The notes under the pieces: generated by a model
Seen by the model: the letters and a program-made list of their open reading frames with translations, nothing else
Databases searched by the model: none
Told to the model about the DNA's origin: nothing
DNA from: Spirochaetales bacterium
GTDB lineage: Bacteria; Spirochaetota; Spirochaetia; UBA9216
Direction of reading: 5' to 3'
Length of the DNA: 64,000 nucleotides
Assembly: GCA_016342585.1 (NCBI GenBank)
Contig: JAEINK010000020.1
Span: 1 to 64,000 of the forward strand
Shown: positions 1-8,964 of the stretch, piece after piece
Position numbering within the stretch: the stretch's first letter is position 1
How the letters are laid out: every line of letters starts with the position of its first letter
Program-made: the position numbers and the translations under genes

Positions 1-141
1 CCGATCTTTCATAGAAACAGTCTACAAGAAATTTCCCTTTATGTCTAGTTTTTTATACGTCGTCCTGAGTAGTTACTTAAAACTTTATTATCTTCAAATA
101 TTCAGTAGAGATTTAGCCACAAACCCGGATTCAATTGCAAA

Positions 142-2403
142 TCAACCGCACTTACTCCACCCGCAATCACGGCAGGCCACACATCCATCGCGGAATACAA
201 GTCCACCGCCGCACTCCTGACACTCATTGTCACTGGTAATAACCTCTTCACCATCCTTGATATACTTTTTAAGAACACGGGATACGGTTTTCTCAAAATC
301 AAAAAAGCTGGTATCCTTACTCAACTGTTCAATGACAAACTGAAGAGGCGTCCCATGCCGCAAAGACATGGAAATAAGCCTTCCCAGGGAAGCATCGGGA
401 GACTGAAATTCTTTGGTAAAATTCTTCAGGACCACCGACTCCTTTCCGTTCTTATGAATGAGATCATATTTCCCGGACTTGCTCTTTCGAACAATTCCAT
501 TCTCCGGCAGACTTTTCTTTAAAACGTCATCTGGATCATCAAGCATAAAAAGTTCATAGAGACTTGAATGGTAGAACCCGAGAATGATGATATGAGATTT
601 TCCCCTGGAAGTTACCTTGTGAATATCACAGGGAAGATCATTTGGTCTTGCAGGAGCCCAGCGCCGGTCGATCTTCTCCTCATCCTTATACTCAAGAATA
701 CCCTTTAAAGATCCTTCCGGATTAAAAGTGGTAAACCCCTTCAAACCCTTCTTGTAGGCATACAGAAAGAGCTCCTTATACTGATCAAAAGATGTGCCCG
801 GAGGGAGATTCAGGGTTTTTGAGATGGAGTGATCGATATACTCCTGAAAAACAGCCTGAATATCTATTGAACTATAGGGATCAATATCCTTAGTGGTAAC
901 AAAAACGGGAGGAACAGGCAGAGTGGATAGATCCATATCCCTACTTTTTAAAAACTCCTGATACTTCAGCCACCCATAATCATAAACAGTCTGCTTCTTT
1001 GTTTGATCCCCATTTCCGGTCCGGATATTCCTGTCGTACTGGAGTGCAAATATCGGCTCGATTCCCGAAGAGCAATTCTGTCCGACAGAGAGGGAGGTCG
1101 TTCCTGTGGGGGCAACCGTATTCATCTGGATATTTCGAATTCCATTTTTGCCGATCAAGGTTCGGATATCTTCGGGCAGTTTTTTAACAAATTCAGCCTG
1201 AAGGAATTTATCCCCCTCATAGGCGGGAAAACTTCCCTTCTCGGCGGCTAATTCAGCCGAAGCCCTGTAGGAGGAGTCGCGGAGAGCCCGGGCAACCCGG
1301 CCGGCAAGTTCAAGAGACGCATCAGATCCATATACAACCCCCATCATAGCAAACATATCACCAAGACCAGTGAACCCCAGACCGATCCGTCGCCATTGCC
1401 GGCTGAAATCTTCAATCTTCGGCAGAGGGTATTCGGTAACATCAAGAACATTGTCCAGGAAACGAACCCCCCAGCCGGTGGTTTTACCGAAAGACTCAAA
1501 ATCAAATTCAGCCTCGGTAGTGAAAGGGGCCTTTACAAAGAGTGACAGATTGATGGCCGAAAGGCAGCAGAGAGAGTATGAAGGCATAACCAGCTCTCCA
1601 CACGGATTAACCCTGTCCATCTTGAAGGCCCAGTAACCATTATTATACTTTTCCACCGTATCCTTGTTAAAAATACCCGGTTCATTATGAATAAAAGCAT
1701 TCTTTGCCAGAAGATCATAAAGATCCCTGGCCTTCAGGGTTTTATAAACCTTGCCGGCAAAAACGAGATCCCAGTCACCATCCTCTTCAACCGCCTGAAT
1801 AAAATCATCAGAAATCTTTACAGAAATATTAAACTGGGTAAGTTCCTTATTTTCATCCCCCCGCTTAACGGTGATAAACCGCTCGATATCCGGATGAGAA
1901 ATATCAAGAAGGGCAATATGAGCAGATCGACGCTGCCCGCCTGTTACAATCGTCTTGGCAGATTGATCGAAAATCCGCAAAAAAGAGATAACTCCCGAGG
2001 ATTGTCCCCCGCTTGAGAGGATATCCCCCTCCGGCCTCAATTTCGAGATATCGAAGCCAACTCCGCCTCCCATCTTACTGATGAGAGCATCTTCCTTTAG
2101 GGAGTCATAGATTCCCTCCATGGAGTCTTCTACATCAATGGTAAAACAATTATTGTAATTCTTCATGGGACTGCCCGGACGGGCATTTGCGATGATCCTT
2201 CCAGCGGGGATCAGCCGGCCGCTTATAAGCTCTTCATAAAAACCTGCGGCTACCTCCTCCCGTATCTCCGGTTTGTCGGCCGATGCGGTCTCAAGGGCCA
2301 CCTCCCGGTAAATCTCTTCTATAGAATCCTGATCGTGCAGGTTATATTTACTATTGAAAATCTCTTCAGAAATAGGCTGAAGCCAACTCCATTTATCACT
2401 CAT
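142..2403 (-). CDS. nrdJ: Adenosylcobalamin-dependent ribonucleotide reductase (class II)
   Basis: Reduces ribonucleotides to deoxyribonucleotides in the cytoplasm using adenosylcobalamin as radical source, so it works with or without oxygen. The 753-residue protein shows the family landmarks in order: the NNCF cysteine about residue 85, the KMGGGVGFD loop about 110, the NPCGE active-site motif about 270, and APTGTTS about 460. The C-terminus is cysteine-rich (CQECGG, then CRDCGWSKCG), as in long NrdJ proteins where it acts as thiol relay or metal site. The ATG start has GGAGG shortly upstream. It is a single gene with no neighbouring nrd genes, and a NrdR-like box lies just upstream. No cobalamin riboswitch was seen. 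Function is secure from the motifs; whether the substrate is the diphosphate or triphosphate is not shown. Confidence 0.95.
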   Translation of the reverse strand: MSDKWSWLQPISEEIFNSKYNLHDQDSIEEIYREVALETASADKPEIREEVAAGFYEELISGRLIPAGRIIANARPGSPMKNYNNCFTIDVEDSMEGIYDSLKEDALISKMGGGVGFDISKLRPEGDILSSGGQSSGVISFLRIFDQSAKTIVTGGQRRSAHIALLDISHPDIERFITVKRGDENKELTQFNISVKISDDFIQAVEEDGDWDLVFAGKVYKTLKARDLYDLLAKNAFIHNEPGIFNKDTVEKYNNGYWAFKMDRVNPCGELVMPSYSLCCLSAINLSLFVKAPFTTEAEFDFESFGKTTGWGVRFLDNVLDVTEYPLPKIEDFSRQWRRIGLGFTGLGDMFAMMGVVYGSDASLELAGRVARALRDSSYRASAELAAEKGSFPAYEGDKFLQAEFVKKLPEDIRTLIGKNGIRNIQMNTVAPTGTTSLSVGQNCSSGIEPIFALQYDRNIRTGNGDQTKKQTVYDYGWLKYQEFLKSRDMDLSTLPVPPVFVTTKDIDPYSSIDIQAVFQEYIDHSISKTLNLPPGTSFDQYKELFLYAYKKGLKGFTTFNPEGSLKGILEYKDEEKIDRRWAPARPNDLPCDIHKVTSRGKSHIIILGFYHSSLYELFMLDDPDDVLKKSLPENGIVRKSKSGKYDLIHKNGKESVVLKNFTKEFQSPDASLGRLISMSLRHGTPLQFVIEQLSKDTSFFDFEKTVSRVLKKYIKDGEEVITSDNECQECGGGLVFRDGCVACRDCGWSKCG

Positions 2404-2431
2404 TTGAATCCTCCCGTTTTTTTTACAACAA

Positions 2432-2447
2432 GCACTATATATAGCGT
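2432..2447. promoter_or_regulatory. NrdR box upstream of nrdJ
   Basis: The 16-mer GCACTATATATAGCGT matches the known NrdR consensus ACACTATATATAGTGT at 14 of 16 positions and is near-palindromic. It lies 29-44 bases upstream of the nrdJ start and contains a TATATA that could serve as a -10 element on the minus strand. NrdR boxes usually occur in pairs; I saw only a weak AT-rich candidate further upstream, about 2491-2506. Confidence 0.72.
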
Positions 2448-2573
2448 ATTATTAACATTTTTACAAGGTTTTAACCACATTCACATAAAAAACACAAAAT
2501 ATACATACCACTTTTTTTACCCGGCCCCTTCAAAAACACCAGTAATTTAGAATCATGCCATACCCTACATCTT

Positions 2574-2603
2574 GTGTTATCAGGAAAAAATCTCTGATAA
2601 CAC
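2574..2603. repeat. 10-bp perfect inverted repeat between divergent genes
   Basis: GTGTTATCAG at 2574-2583 is mirrored exactly by CTGATAACAC at 2594-2603 with a 10-base A-rich loop. No T-run follows on either strand, so it is not an obvious intrinsic terminator; an operator is equally possible. The rest of the 351-base gap between nrdJ and the next gene holds the NrdR box and the sigma-54-like site. Confidence 0.55.
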
Positions 2604-2695
2604 GCCATAGATAGAGGAAAAAGCACTTTTATCATTTAAATCGCCCTGACAGAGCAACTTTATACTCCTCAGATCGGTCTCTCCTGCAAAAAAAT

Positions 2696-2712
2696 TCGGC
2701 ACAGAATCTGCA
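2696..2712 (+). promoter_or_regulatory. Possible sigma-54 type promoter
   Basis: TCGGCACAGAATCTGCA keeps the invariant GG and GC separated by ten bases, and differs from the -24/-12 consensus TGGCAC-N5-TTGCA by one base in each element. The GC lies about 44 bases upstream of the ATG of the next gene. This is a sequence match only; no activator-binding site was identified. Confidence 0.4.
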
Positions 2713-2754
2713 CAAATAGATTCCGCAGTAAAAAAAATATGTCAGGAGAAAAGA

Positions 2755-3597
2755 ATGAGAACCGATTTAACAGAAGCAGTAAAAAAGTATCAAAGGTATC
2801 AGATGGATTTAAAAACTGTGGTTGATGTAATCGCAATTGCCGTTTACTACTACCCTCCCATGAGAAATAAGTGGGATGAAGACCAATGCTCAGAGTTTTT
2901 CTGCTATTTCCATTCCAGAATTGCCCCCATGATTAAAAGGTTTAAGGATCAGGGGAGCCCCTTTGAAGCCCTGTTGAAGGTAGCCCTCCAGTACCAAATG
3001 AAAACATTTGCATCCAAACAAAAAAAGAAAAATGTCGAAGAGAGGGTTTTAACGAATGGTAATTTCTGGGAAAAAACCCTGATGATCGAGACAAAACTGA
3101 ATGAAACCCAGGAAATAGAGGATAGGTATGAGCCGCCTTTCTCTTTAATAGAGGAACTCAACCATAATGATGGCAAGAGACAACGACTCCTGATCCTGTT
3201 GATGAGGGTCGCACCTGCCATATCTGAGGCTCATCTTCTTCATTTTATAACCATTACCGGGTACGATAAAGTCTGGGTAGAAGAGAAACTGAGGGAAATC
3301 CGGCTCCTCTCCTCAAGAATTGAAGAGAGGAAAGAGCTCTGCCGGAAAAGAAAGAATAATGCGCTTTTCAATGTTTATTGCATACATGAACAGCTGCAAT
3401 CTTACCAAAGCTCTGAAGAGAGGACAATCCTGATCGAAAAACTTGAAAAATCCAAAAGAACCATAAGAAATGCAGAAAAAATGATGAATCAGATCCCTAC
3501 AGGCCCTACCCATAAACAAATTTCAGAAGTTCTGAATATCCCAAAAGGGACGGTGGATTCAGGACTTCACTATTTAGCTCAGAAATACATTGAGTAA
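2755..3597 (+). CDS. Hypothetical protein with C-terminal sigma-region-4-like HTH
   Basis: I do not recognise this 280-residue protein as a named family. It has no signal peptide or membrane segment and is rich in charged helices, including a likely coiled region about residues 180-240. The last 30 residues, around HKQISEVLNIPKGTVDSGL, have the helix-turn-helix pattern of sigma-70 region 4 or a related DNA-binding domain, so it may be a divergent sigma-like factor or a transcription regulator. AGGAG lies about eight bases before the ATG. It stands alone, with a possible sigma-54 promoter upstream and a 10-bp hairpin just after its stop. The HTH is an inference from pattern, not a family match. 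Confidence 0.7.
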   Translation: MRTDLTEAVKKYQRYQMDLKTVVDVIAIAVYYYPPMRNKWDEDQCSEFFCYFHSRIAPMIKRFKDQGSPFEALLKVALQYQMKTFASKQKKKNVEERVLTNGNFWEKTLMIETKLNETQEIEDRYEPPFSLIEELNHNDGKRQRLLILLMRVAPAISEAHLLHFITITGYDKVWVEEKLREIRLLSSRIEERKELCRKRKNNALFNVYCIHEQLQSYQSSEERTILIEKLEKSKRTIRNAEKMMNQIPTGPTHKQISEVLNIPKGTVDSGLHYLAQKYIE

Positions 3598-3600
3598 ACA

Positions 3601-3631
3601 GATTCAAGGCCTCCTCCTGAAGCCTTGAATC
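3601..3631 (+). terminator. Hairpin after the sigma-like gene
   Basis: GATTCAAGGC pairs perfectly with GCCTTGAATC across an 11-base loop, starting four bases after the stop codon. There is no U-run after the stem, so it may be a 3' stabilising hairpin or a factor-assisted terminator. Confidence 0.45.
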
Positions 3632-3660
3632 TTATCAGTTAAATTATTATCCTCGGTTTT

Positions 3661-4254
3661 ATGGAACTCATATTAGCTACCGGCAACAATCATAAAGCCG
3701 AAGAACTTCAGGAAATCATGAAGGATCACAGAATCATAATCCCACGGGACCTTGGTATAGATTTTGATTTTGAAGAAACGGGCACAACTTTTTTCGAAAA
3801 TTCATATGGCAAAGCCATGCACCTTTTCAAGCAGACCGGAAAACCGGTTATTGCCGATGATTCAGGCCTTTGCGTCCCCGCCCTGGATGGTGCTCCGGGA
3901 ATTTACTCGGCAAGATATGGGGCTGCCCCCGGAGAACCGGATTTGGAATCACCGGAAAGGAATGCCCTTCTGCTCTCCCAAATGGAAGGAATTGAAAATC
4001 GTGAGGCATTTTTTGTATGCTCTATGGTTCTGATAATGGGTGAATACCGCTTCTTTGCTGCTCAGGAGACCGTTGAAGGAGAGATCATCAGGGAGTCCCG
4101 GGGAGTAGGTGGATTCGGATACGATCCCCTCTTCTATCTTCCCCACTTAAACAAAACAATAGCAGAACTTCCCGCAGAGGAAAAAAACCTGTTAAGCCAT
4201 CGGGGACTTGCCGGCAAAAAAATGGCGGCAATCATTGATACAATTAATATTTAG
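3661..4254 (+). CDS. rdgB: XTP/dITP diphosphatase (RdgB/HAM1 family)
   Basis: Hydrolyses non-canonical purine nucleotides such as dITP and XTP to monophosphates, cleaning the nucleotide pool. The 197-residue length is typical. The N-terminal ATGNNHKAEEL matches the family phosphate-binding start, and ADDSGLCVPALDGAPGIYS is the signature block around residue 67. The C-terminal SHRGLAGKK matches the conserved SHR motif. No clear Shine-Dalgarno precedes the ATG, but the family's N-terminal motif begins right after it, so the start is sound. It is followed after 11 bases by pepF in the same direction, probably one transcript. Confidence 0.93.
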   Translation: MELILATGNNHKAEELQEIMKDHRIIIPRDLGIDFDFEETGTTFFENSYGKAMHLFKQTGKPVIADDSGLCVPALDGAPGIYSARYGAAPGEPDLESPERNALLLSQMEGIENREAFFVCSMVLIMGEYRFFAAQETVEGEIIRESRGVGGFGYDPLFYLPHLNKTIAELPAEEKNLLSHRGLAGKKMAAIIDTINI

Positions 4255-4265
4255 GAGAGTAGATC

Positions 4266-6068
4266 ATGGCAAAAAACAAATTGGAAATACCATCGAGAGA
4301 TGAAATCAATAATGAAGATAAATGGGATCTGTCAAAGCTCTATGAATCACCTGAGGCCTGGGAAGAGGGCCTTAAGGAGTATGAGGCAAAATACCCCAAA
4401 ATAGCCGATTTCAAAGGAACTCTGGGAAATTCAGCCGCCGCATTACGGGATTGTCTGGTTTTTATGAATGATCTTGAACAGCTGGATGAAAGGATCGGCT
4501 ATTATGCTCACCTTCGAACAAATGAGGATGAAGGGAATTCATCACACAAGGAGAGATTTGCCAGGTATATGTCTGCAGCCGCTCAAGCTGGGGCTCTGGG
4601 TAGTTATCAGACTCCTGAAATCCAGGCTATTCCAGATGAAACCATGAAGAGTTTCCTTGAATCGGATGAACTCGCAGAGTTCAGAATAATTCTTGAGAAA
4701 ATGTTGAGATTCAAACCACACATACTGAGTGAGAAAGAGGAGAGGCTCCTTGCCCTCCAGGCAGAATCCTCCCAGGCCGTATCTCAGGGCTTTTCCGCTC
4801 TGACCAATGTGGACATGAATTTTGGAACGATAAAGATGGAACAGGGAGAAGTTCCCTTAACCCAATCCACCTTCTCGGTTTTCCTTATCAACAGTGACAG
4901 GGAGATCCGAAAAAAAGCATATCATCAGTTTTATGATAATTTTGAGGGCCATAAAAACACCCTGGCAGCCCTCTATAACGGAAGTGTCCAGCAGGATATC
5001 TATCGCTCGAGGATCAGAGGATACTCCTCCGCCAGAGCCAAGGCACTCTTTCCCGACAAGGTTTCCGAAGAGGTTTATGACAACCTGGTATCTACCATCG
5101 GGAAAAACTTACCGAAACTTCATAAATACTATGAAGTGCGTCGAAAAGTTCTTGGTATCGACAAACTTTCACATTACGATGTCTATGTTCCCATGATTAA
5201 GGACATTCAGGTAAAGCACACCTACGATGAGGCAGTGGATGTAATCGTCAGGGCAACAGCCCCCCTCGGTGAAGAGTATACACGAAAGCTGAAAGAGGGT
5301 CTGATCGGCACCTGGGTCGATAAATATGAAAACAAGGGCAAAAGATCCGGTGCATTCTCCGCAGGTTCATTCGTTGGAGAACCCTACATCCTTATGAACT
5401 TCAAGGAAGATGTCCTGAGAGATGTCTTCACCCTGGCTCATGAAGGTGGCCACTCCATGCATTCATGGTACTCAGCATCCTCCAACCCCTTTCAGCACTA
5501 CAACTACACCATCTTTGAAGCAGAGGTAGCATCCACCTTCAACGAACAACTCCTGGCAAAATATCTTCTCGAGCGGGCAGAGACAAAAGAGATGAAAGCC
5601 TACTTGATAGGAAAACAGGTTGATGACATTATTGCCACAATTTTCAGACAGACCATGTTTGCCGAATTTGAGCACATCAGTCATAAAATGGTTGAAGAGG
5701 GGCAGCCCCTTACTGTTGATTCACTAAGGAAAACCTACCGTGAACTACTGGAGAAATACTTCGGTCCGGAGGTTGATCTGCCTGAACAGGCCGACCTTGA
5801 AGGACTCAGAATCCCCCATTTCTACAGAGCATTCTATGTGTATAAATACGCCACAGGACTATCCGCCGCAGTAACACTGGCCGAACGAGTCCTGAATGGA
5901 GGAGACACAGAAAGGGAAGAATACTTGAGCTTCCTGAAATCAGGCGGATCAAGATATCCATTAGAATCACTGAAACTGGCCGGTGTTGATATGGGCTCCC
6001 CCGAACCGGTTCAAAAAGCCCTGGATAAATTCGAAAAACTCACGAAAGAACTCGCAGGATTGCTTTAG
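4266..6068 (+). CDS. pepF: Oligoendopeptidase F (M3B metallopeptidase)
   Basis: Cytoplasmic zinc peptidase that cleaves medium-length oligopeptides. The 600-residue protein carries the gluzincin motif HEGGH at about residue 392, followed downstream by the FEAEVAS stretch that supplies the third zinc ligand. The N-terminal helical region typical of M3B enzymes is complete and there is no signal peptide. GGAG lies nine bases upstream of the ATG. It follows rdgB closely. An insertion sequence begins nine bases after its stop codon without damaging the gene. Confidence 0.93.
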   Translation: MAKNKLEIPSRDEINNEDKWDLSKLYESPEAWEEGLKEYEAKYPKIADFKGTLGNSAAALRDCLVFMNDLEQLDERIGYYAHLRTNEDEGNSSHKERFARYMSAAAQAGALGSYQTPEIQAIPDETMKSFLESDELAEFRIILEKMLRFKPHILSEKEERLLALQAESSQAVSQGFSALTNVDMNFGTIKMEQGEVPLTQSTFSVFLINSDREIRKKAYHQFYDNFEGHKNTLAALYNGSVQQDIYRSRIRGYSSARAKALFPDKVSEEVYDNLVSTIGKNLPKLHKYYEVRRKVLGIDKLSHYDVYVPMIKDIQVKHTYDEAVDVIVRATAPLGEEYTRKLKEGLIGTWVDKYENKGKRSGAFSAGSFVGEPYILMNFKEDVLRDVFTLAHEGGHSMHSWYSASSNPFQHYNYTIFEAEVASTFNEQLLAKYLLERAETKEMKAYLIGKQVDDIIATIFRQTMFAEFEHISHKMVEEGQPLTVDSLRKTYRELLEKYFGPEVDLPEQADLEGLRIPHFYRAFYVYKYATGLSAAVTLAERVLNGGDTEREEYLSFLKSGGSRYPLESLKLAGVDMGSPEPVQKALDKFEKLTKELAGLL

Positions 6069-6076
6069 AATTAAAA

Positions 6077-7313
6077 TAGTGTTCTTTATTTTGGCGATCA
6101 TTGAATCATAAATCCTTTTATTGCAGTGTTATAAAGTATACCCACTGCGTAAAAGGAGTTTTTTATGAAAAAACCACCATTCTGTCCCAACAGTTGTTGT
6201 GATAATTACCATTTTCCAGAGGGGAAATGGTTTGTAAAATCAGGAACCTATCAAACAAAAAGGTTAGGACAGGTACAACGTTATCAGTGCCGAGACTGCG
6301 GCAAAAGGTTTTCAGAGGAAATATTCAGTCTCGATTACCACACTCATAAATATGTATCCTACAAAACTATTTTTCAACACATAATAACAAGTTCCGGCAT
6401 TCGGGACCTCTCTCGCATCCTGAATGTTTCCTGTACAACTGTAACCAACCGAATAGCCAGGCTTGCCCGTCAGGCCATGGCCATTTCATCGCAGCTGACT
6501 CAGGATATAAGAATTACAGAAGATCTGGTCGCTGACGGGTTTGAGAGCTTTGTCAGCTCTCAGTACCTGCCGAATAATATTAACATCCTGGCAGGCAAAG
6601 ATTCACAATTCTGGTTTCTCTCTGATTATTCACAGCTCACACGCAAGGGGAGGATGACGCCAAAACAAAAAGAGAAAAACAGTGAAATTAAGAAAATAGT
6701 AAATATTGGTAGGATAACGGTTTATAAATCATTTTCGGATATAATACGAAAGGCTCTGGATTTACATGATCACTCAGAGTGGGAAGCCACCAGCCTCTAT
6801 ACCGATGAACACAAACAATATCAGGCTGTTATCAACGCCCTATCATTTCGGGAGCAGGCTTCTCTGAAGCATATTTGTATCAGCTCAAAACTCGCCAGAA
6901 CAATTACAAATCCAATATTCAGCGTTAACTATTTGGATAGAGAATTAAGAAAAGACAATTCAGATCATACGCGTGAAACAGTACAGTTCGCAAAAAATGT
7001 GAATAACCTGATGGATCGCCTTGCTATCTACAGGTTGTACCACAATTTTATCAAGCCATACAGAATAAACAAGAAAGAGTATAAGGATGAAACTCATGGC
7101 AGCATGGCTGGTATCTCAACGCAAAATATCCGAAAGGAACTTCGAACACTATTTACCAGAAGACGATTTCTGGGACAGAATTTGATGATGGATAATTCTG
7201 ATCGCAAGCTCTGGTGTCGGTGTCTTTTTACTCCCTTAAGCTTTTATGCGGATCTTTATCCCGGATATATTCTATCCTGAGAAAATGAAGAAACTCCAGG
7301 AATCCGGACACTA
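6077..7313 (+). mobile_element. Complete insertion sequence, one transposase gene
   Basis: A 1.24-kb unit with inverted ends: TAGTGTTC at 6077 and its counterpart GGACACTA at 7306-7313. Read inwards the two ends agree at 12 of the first 20 bases (TAGTGT, then a conserved C, a T and TGG-G). The first and last two bases are TA on both sides, which would fit a TA target duplication. It sits between the convergent genes pepF and sppA. I cannot assign an IS family by name. Confidence 0.75.
6165..7280 (+). CDS. Transposase with N-terminal zinc ribbon
   Basis: A 371-residue protein. The N-terminus has a zinc ribbon made of cysteine pairs (CPNSCC, then CRDCGKRF about residue 42), followed by a helix-turn-helix region (ILNVSCTTVTNRIARLA). 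The remainder resembles a DDE-type transposase core of the IS1/IS1595 style, with candidate acidic residues in VADGFESF, YTDEHKQY and the ELRKDNSDHTRETVQF block, and a late HNFIKPYR motif like those seen near the end of such enzymes. AAAGGAG precedes the ATG. The reading frame is intact, so the copy may be active. Family naming and exact catalytic residues are inference. Confidence 0.8.
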   Translation: MKKPPFCPNSCCDNYHFPEGKWFVKSGTYQTKRLGQVQRYQCRDCGKRFSEEIFSLDYHTHKYVSYKTIFQHIITSSGIRDLSRILNVSCTTVTNRIARLARQAMAISSQLTQDIRITEDLVADGFESFVSSQYLPNNINILAGKDSQFWFLSDYSQLTRKGRMTPKQKEKNSEIKKIVNIGRITVYKSFSDIIRKALDLHDHSEWEATSLYTDEHKQYQAVINALSFREQASLKHICISSKLARTITNPIFSVNYLDRELRKDNSDHTRETVQFAKNVNNLMDRLAIYRLYHNFIKPYRINKKEYKDETHGSMAGISTQNIRKELRTLFTRRRFLGQNLMMDNSDRKLWCRCLFTPLSFYADLYPGYILS

Positions 7314-8957
7314 ATCAAAGTTTACCGAAGTTCCCGGATCTCGCCAAAAAAACTCGGGGATAAACAGAAGAGGTTTCCCTGAAAGAGATTCTGTACTATC
7401 ACAAGACACTCTTGTCTTTAACAACAGTGAAGAAAGATGATTCAGCAGAAATGCGGAAACACCACTCCCGAAAGTCATAGAGGCCCCCGGGGTTGCCTTT
7501 GTCAGTTGCCGTTCAATAAATGAACTCTTGATCTCAGGGTAATGATTCACCTTTACACTTTTAGTACCGATCTCGCTTCTCAGATAATCGATTGCTTCAC
7601 TTAAACCGCCAATCTCATCGGCAAGGCCAAGTTCTACAGCCTCAGCACCAGTCCAGACTCGGCCCTGGGCTATCTTATCGATGGCCTCCTCTGAGGAATT
7701 CCTTTGCCGGGCAACCCTCTTTACAAAGATAGAATAGAGGCTTTCGATTCGTCTATCCATGATCTTCTTTTCACCAGCAGTCATAGCCCGGCCAACAGAT
7801 CCCATATCAGCCAGCGGTCCGGTTTTAATAGAATCCTGATTTATCCCCCATCGCTTCATAAGTTTCCCGGCCTGTATCATCATGGCAACCACTCCGATGG
7901 ACCCGGTTACCGTTACAGCTTCAGTGAAGATCCTTCGCCCCAAAGTGGAGATCCAGTACCCTCCGGAACCAGCCACATCAGCCATTGAAACGACCAGAGG
8001 CTTTTTTTCGGCCAGATCCTCAAGGGCGGCAGCAACTTCATCCGAAGCCACGGGGCTGCCCCCAGGACAATTAACCCTTAAAACGATCCCTTTTACTTTA
8101 CGGCTCTTTTTCAGCCTTTTAATTTCGGGTAGAAAGGAGTCGGTTCCAAGAACTTGCCCCATAAGAGGATCCTGCTTGGAACTCCCCTCCATGATTCCTC
8201 CTTCGAAATGGAGAACAGCTATTCCAGAACCGGAACCATAGGTAGTCTGACCGGATTTCACCTTTTTCTTTTTGAGCTTTTCTTTCTTCCATCGGTTTTC
8301 TAGTTCACCGGCTGTAAGGATCTCATCAGCCCAGGCTTCGTTAACAGCCTCTGCGGAGGAGAGCATCCGGCCGGAGAGAAGCACATCTATCTCCCCTTCC
8401 TCCTTCCCATATCCCGAAAGGATCCCAGCCTTAAGTTCTCTTTCCATGGCTTCAAAAATAGCTTCCCATTGTTCCCTGTTGGCAGGATCAAGTTTTTTTA
8501 ATCGAAATGAATCGTTAGCACTCTTATACTTACCCCGCCTGAAAACCTGAATTTCAATTCCATTATTATCCAGGGTTCCCTTGAAAAAGTTGAAGGTTCG
8601 GGCAAGACCGAGATAAGAAACCGTTCCACATAAATTTATGTACCGATAATTACATACAGAAGCCAGGTAGAGCTGAACCGGCGAAAAATCACGGCCGTAG
8701 AAATGGAGTTCATAACCGCAATCCTTTAGTCGGCCAAGTTCTTTCCGTACAATGACAAGGCCGGCAAAAAACTGGGGATGAAAATCTGATTTACAATCCA
8801 CAAGGATTCGACCTTTTTTATCAGACTTGAGTAGTCCTTCTACGAGGGCTCTATACTCATCCATCCTGAACTGCTTACCACGATTTAAAGTGATATTTTT
8901 AGAAAGTTTACCCGTCTCGCGGATCCCTCCCGAAAGTTCAATAATGGTATATTTCAT
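7311..8957 (-). CDS. sppA: Signal peptide peptidase SppA, 67K type
   Basis: Degrades cleaved signal peptides, normally at the cytoplasmic membrane. The protein has the double S49 arrangement of the long SppA form, with the catalytic lysine in RRGKYKSAND (about K145) in the N-terminal half and the nucleophile in the AGSGGYWIS block (about S331) in the C-terminal half. I use the ATG at 8957 (548 residues); a longer reading frame to 9011 would overlap the small gene upstream and adds nothing recognisable. Unlike most long SppA proteins it has no N-terminal membrane segment. Its stop codon TAG is formed by the terminal bases of the neighbouring insertion sequence, so the original C-terminus may have been slightly different. 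Confidence 0.9.
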   Translation of the reverse strand: MKYTIIELSGGIRETGKLSKNITLNRGKQFRMDEYRALVEGLLKSDKKGRILVDCKSDFHPQFFAGLVIVRKELGRLKDCGYELHFYGRDFSPVQLYLASVCNYRYINLCGTVSYLGLARTFNFFKGTLDNNGIEIQVFRRGKYKSANDSFRLKKLDPANREQWEAIFEAMERELKAGILSGYGKEEGEIDVLLSGRMLSSAEAVNEAWADEILTAGELENRWKKEKLKKKKVKSGQTTYGSGSGIAVLHFEGGIMEGSSKQDPLMGQVLGTDSFLPEIKRLKKSRKVKGIVLRVNCPGGSPVASDEVAAALEDLAEKKPLVVSMADVAGSGGYWISTLGRRIFTEAVTVTGSIGVVAMMIQAGKLMKRWGINQDSIKTGPLADMGSVGRAMTAGEKKIMDRRIESLYSIFVKRVARQRNSSEEAIDKIAQGRVWTGAEAVELGLADEIGGLSEAIDYLRSEIGTKSVKVNHYPEIKSSFIERQLTKATPGASMTFGSGVSAFLLNHLSSLLLKTRVSCDSTESLSGKPLLFIPEFFWRDPGTSVNFD

Positions 8958-8964
8958 GAAAAAC

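Noticed and set aside
1-141. Possible gene at the left edge
   Set aside because: No frame with coding character is visible in these bases.
2404-2754. Cobalamin riboswitch upstream of the B12-dependent reductase gene
   Set aside because: None of the conserved B12-box pieces was seen; the region has a NrdR box instead.
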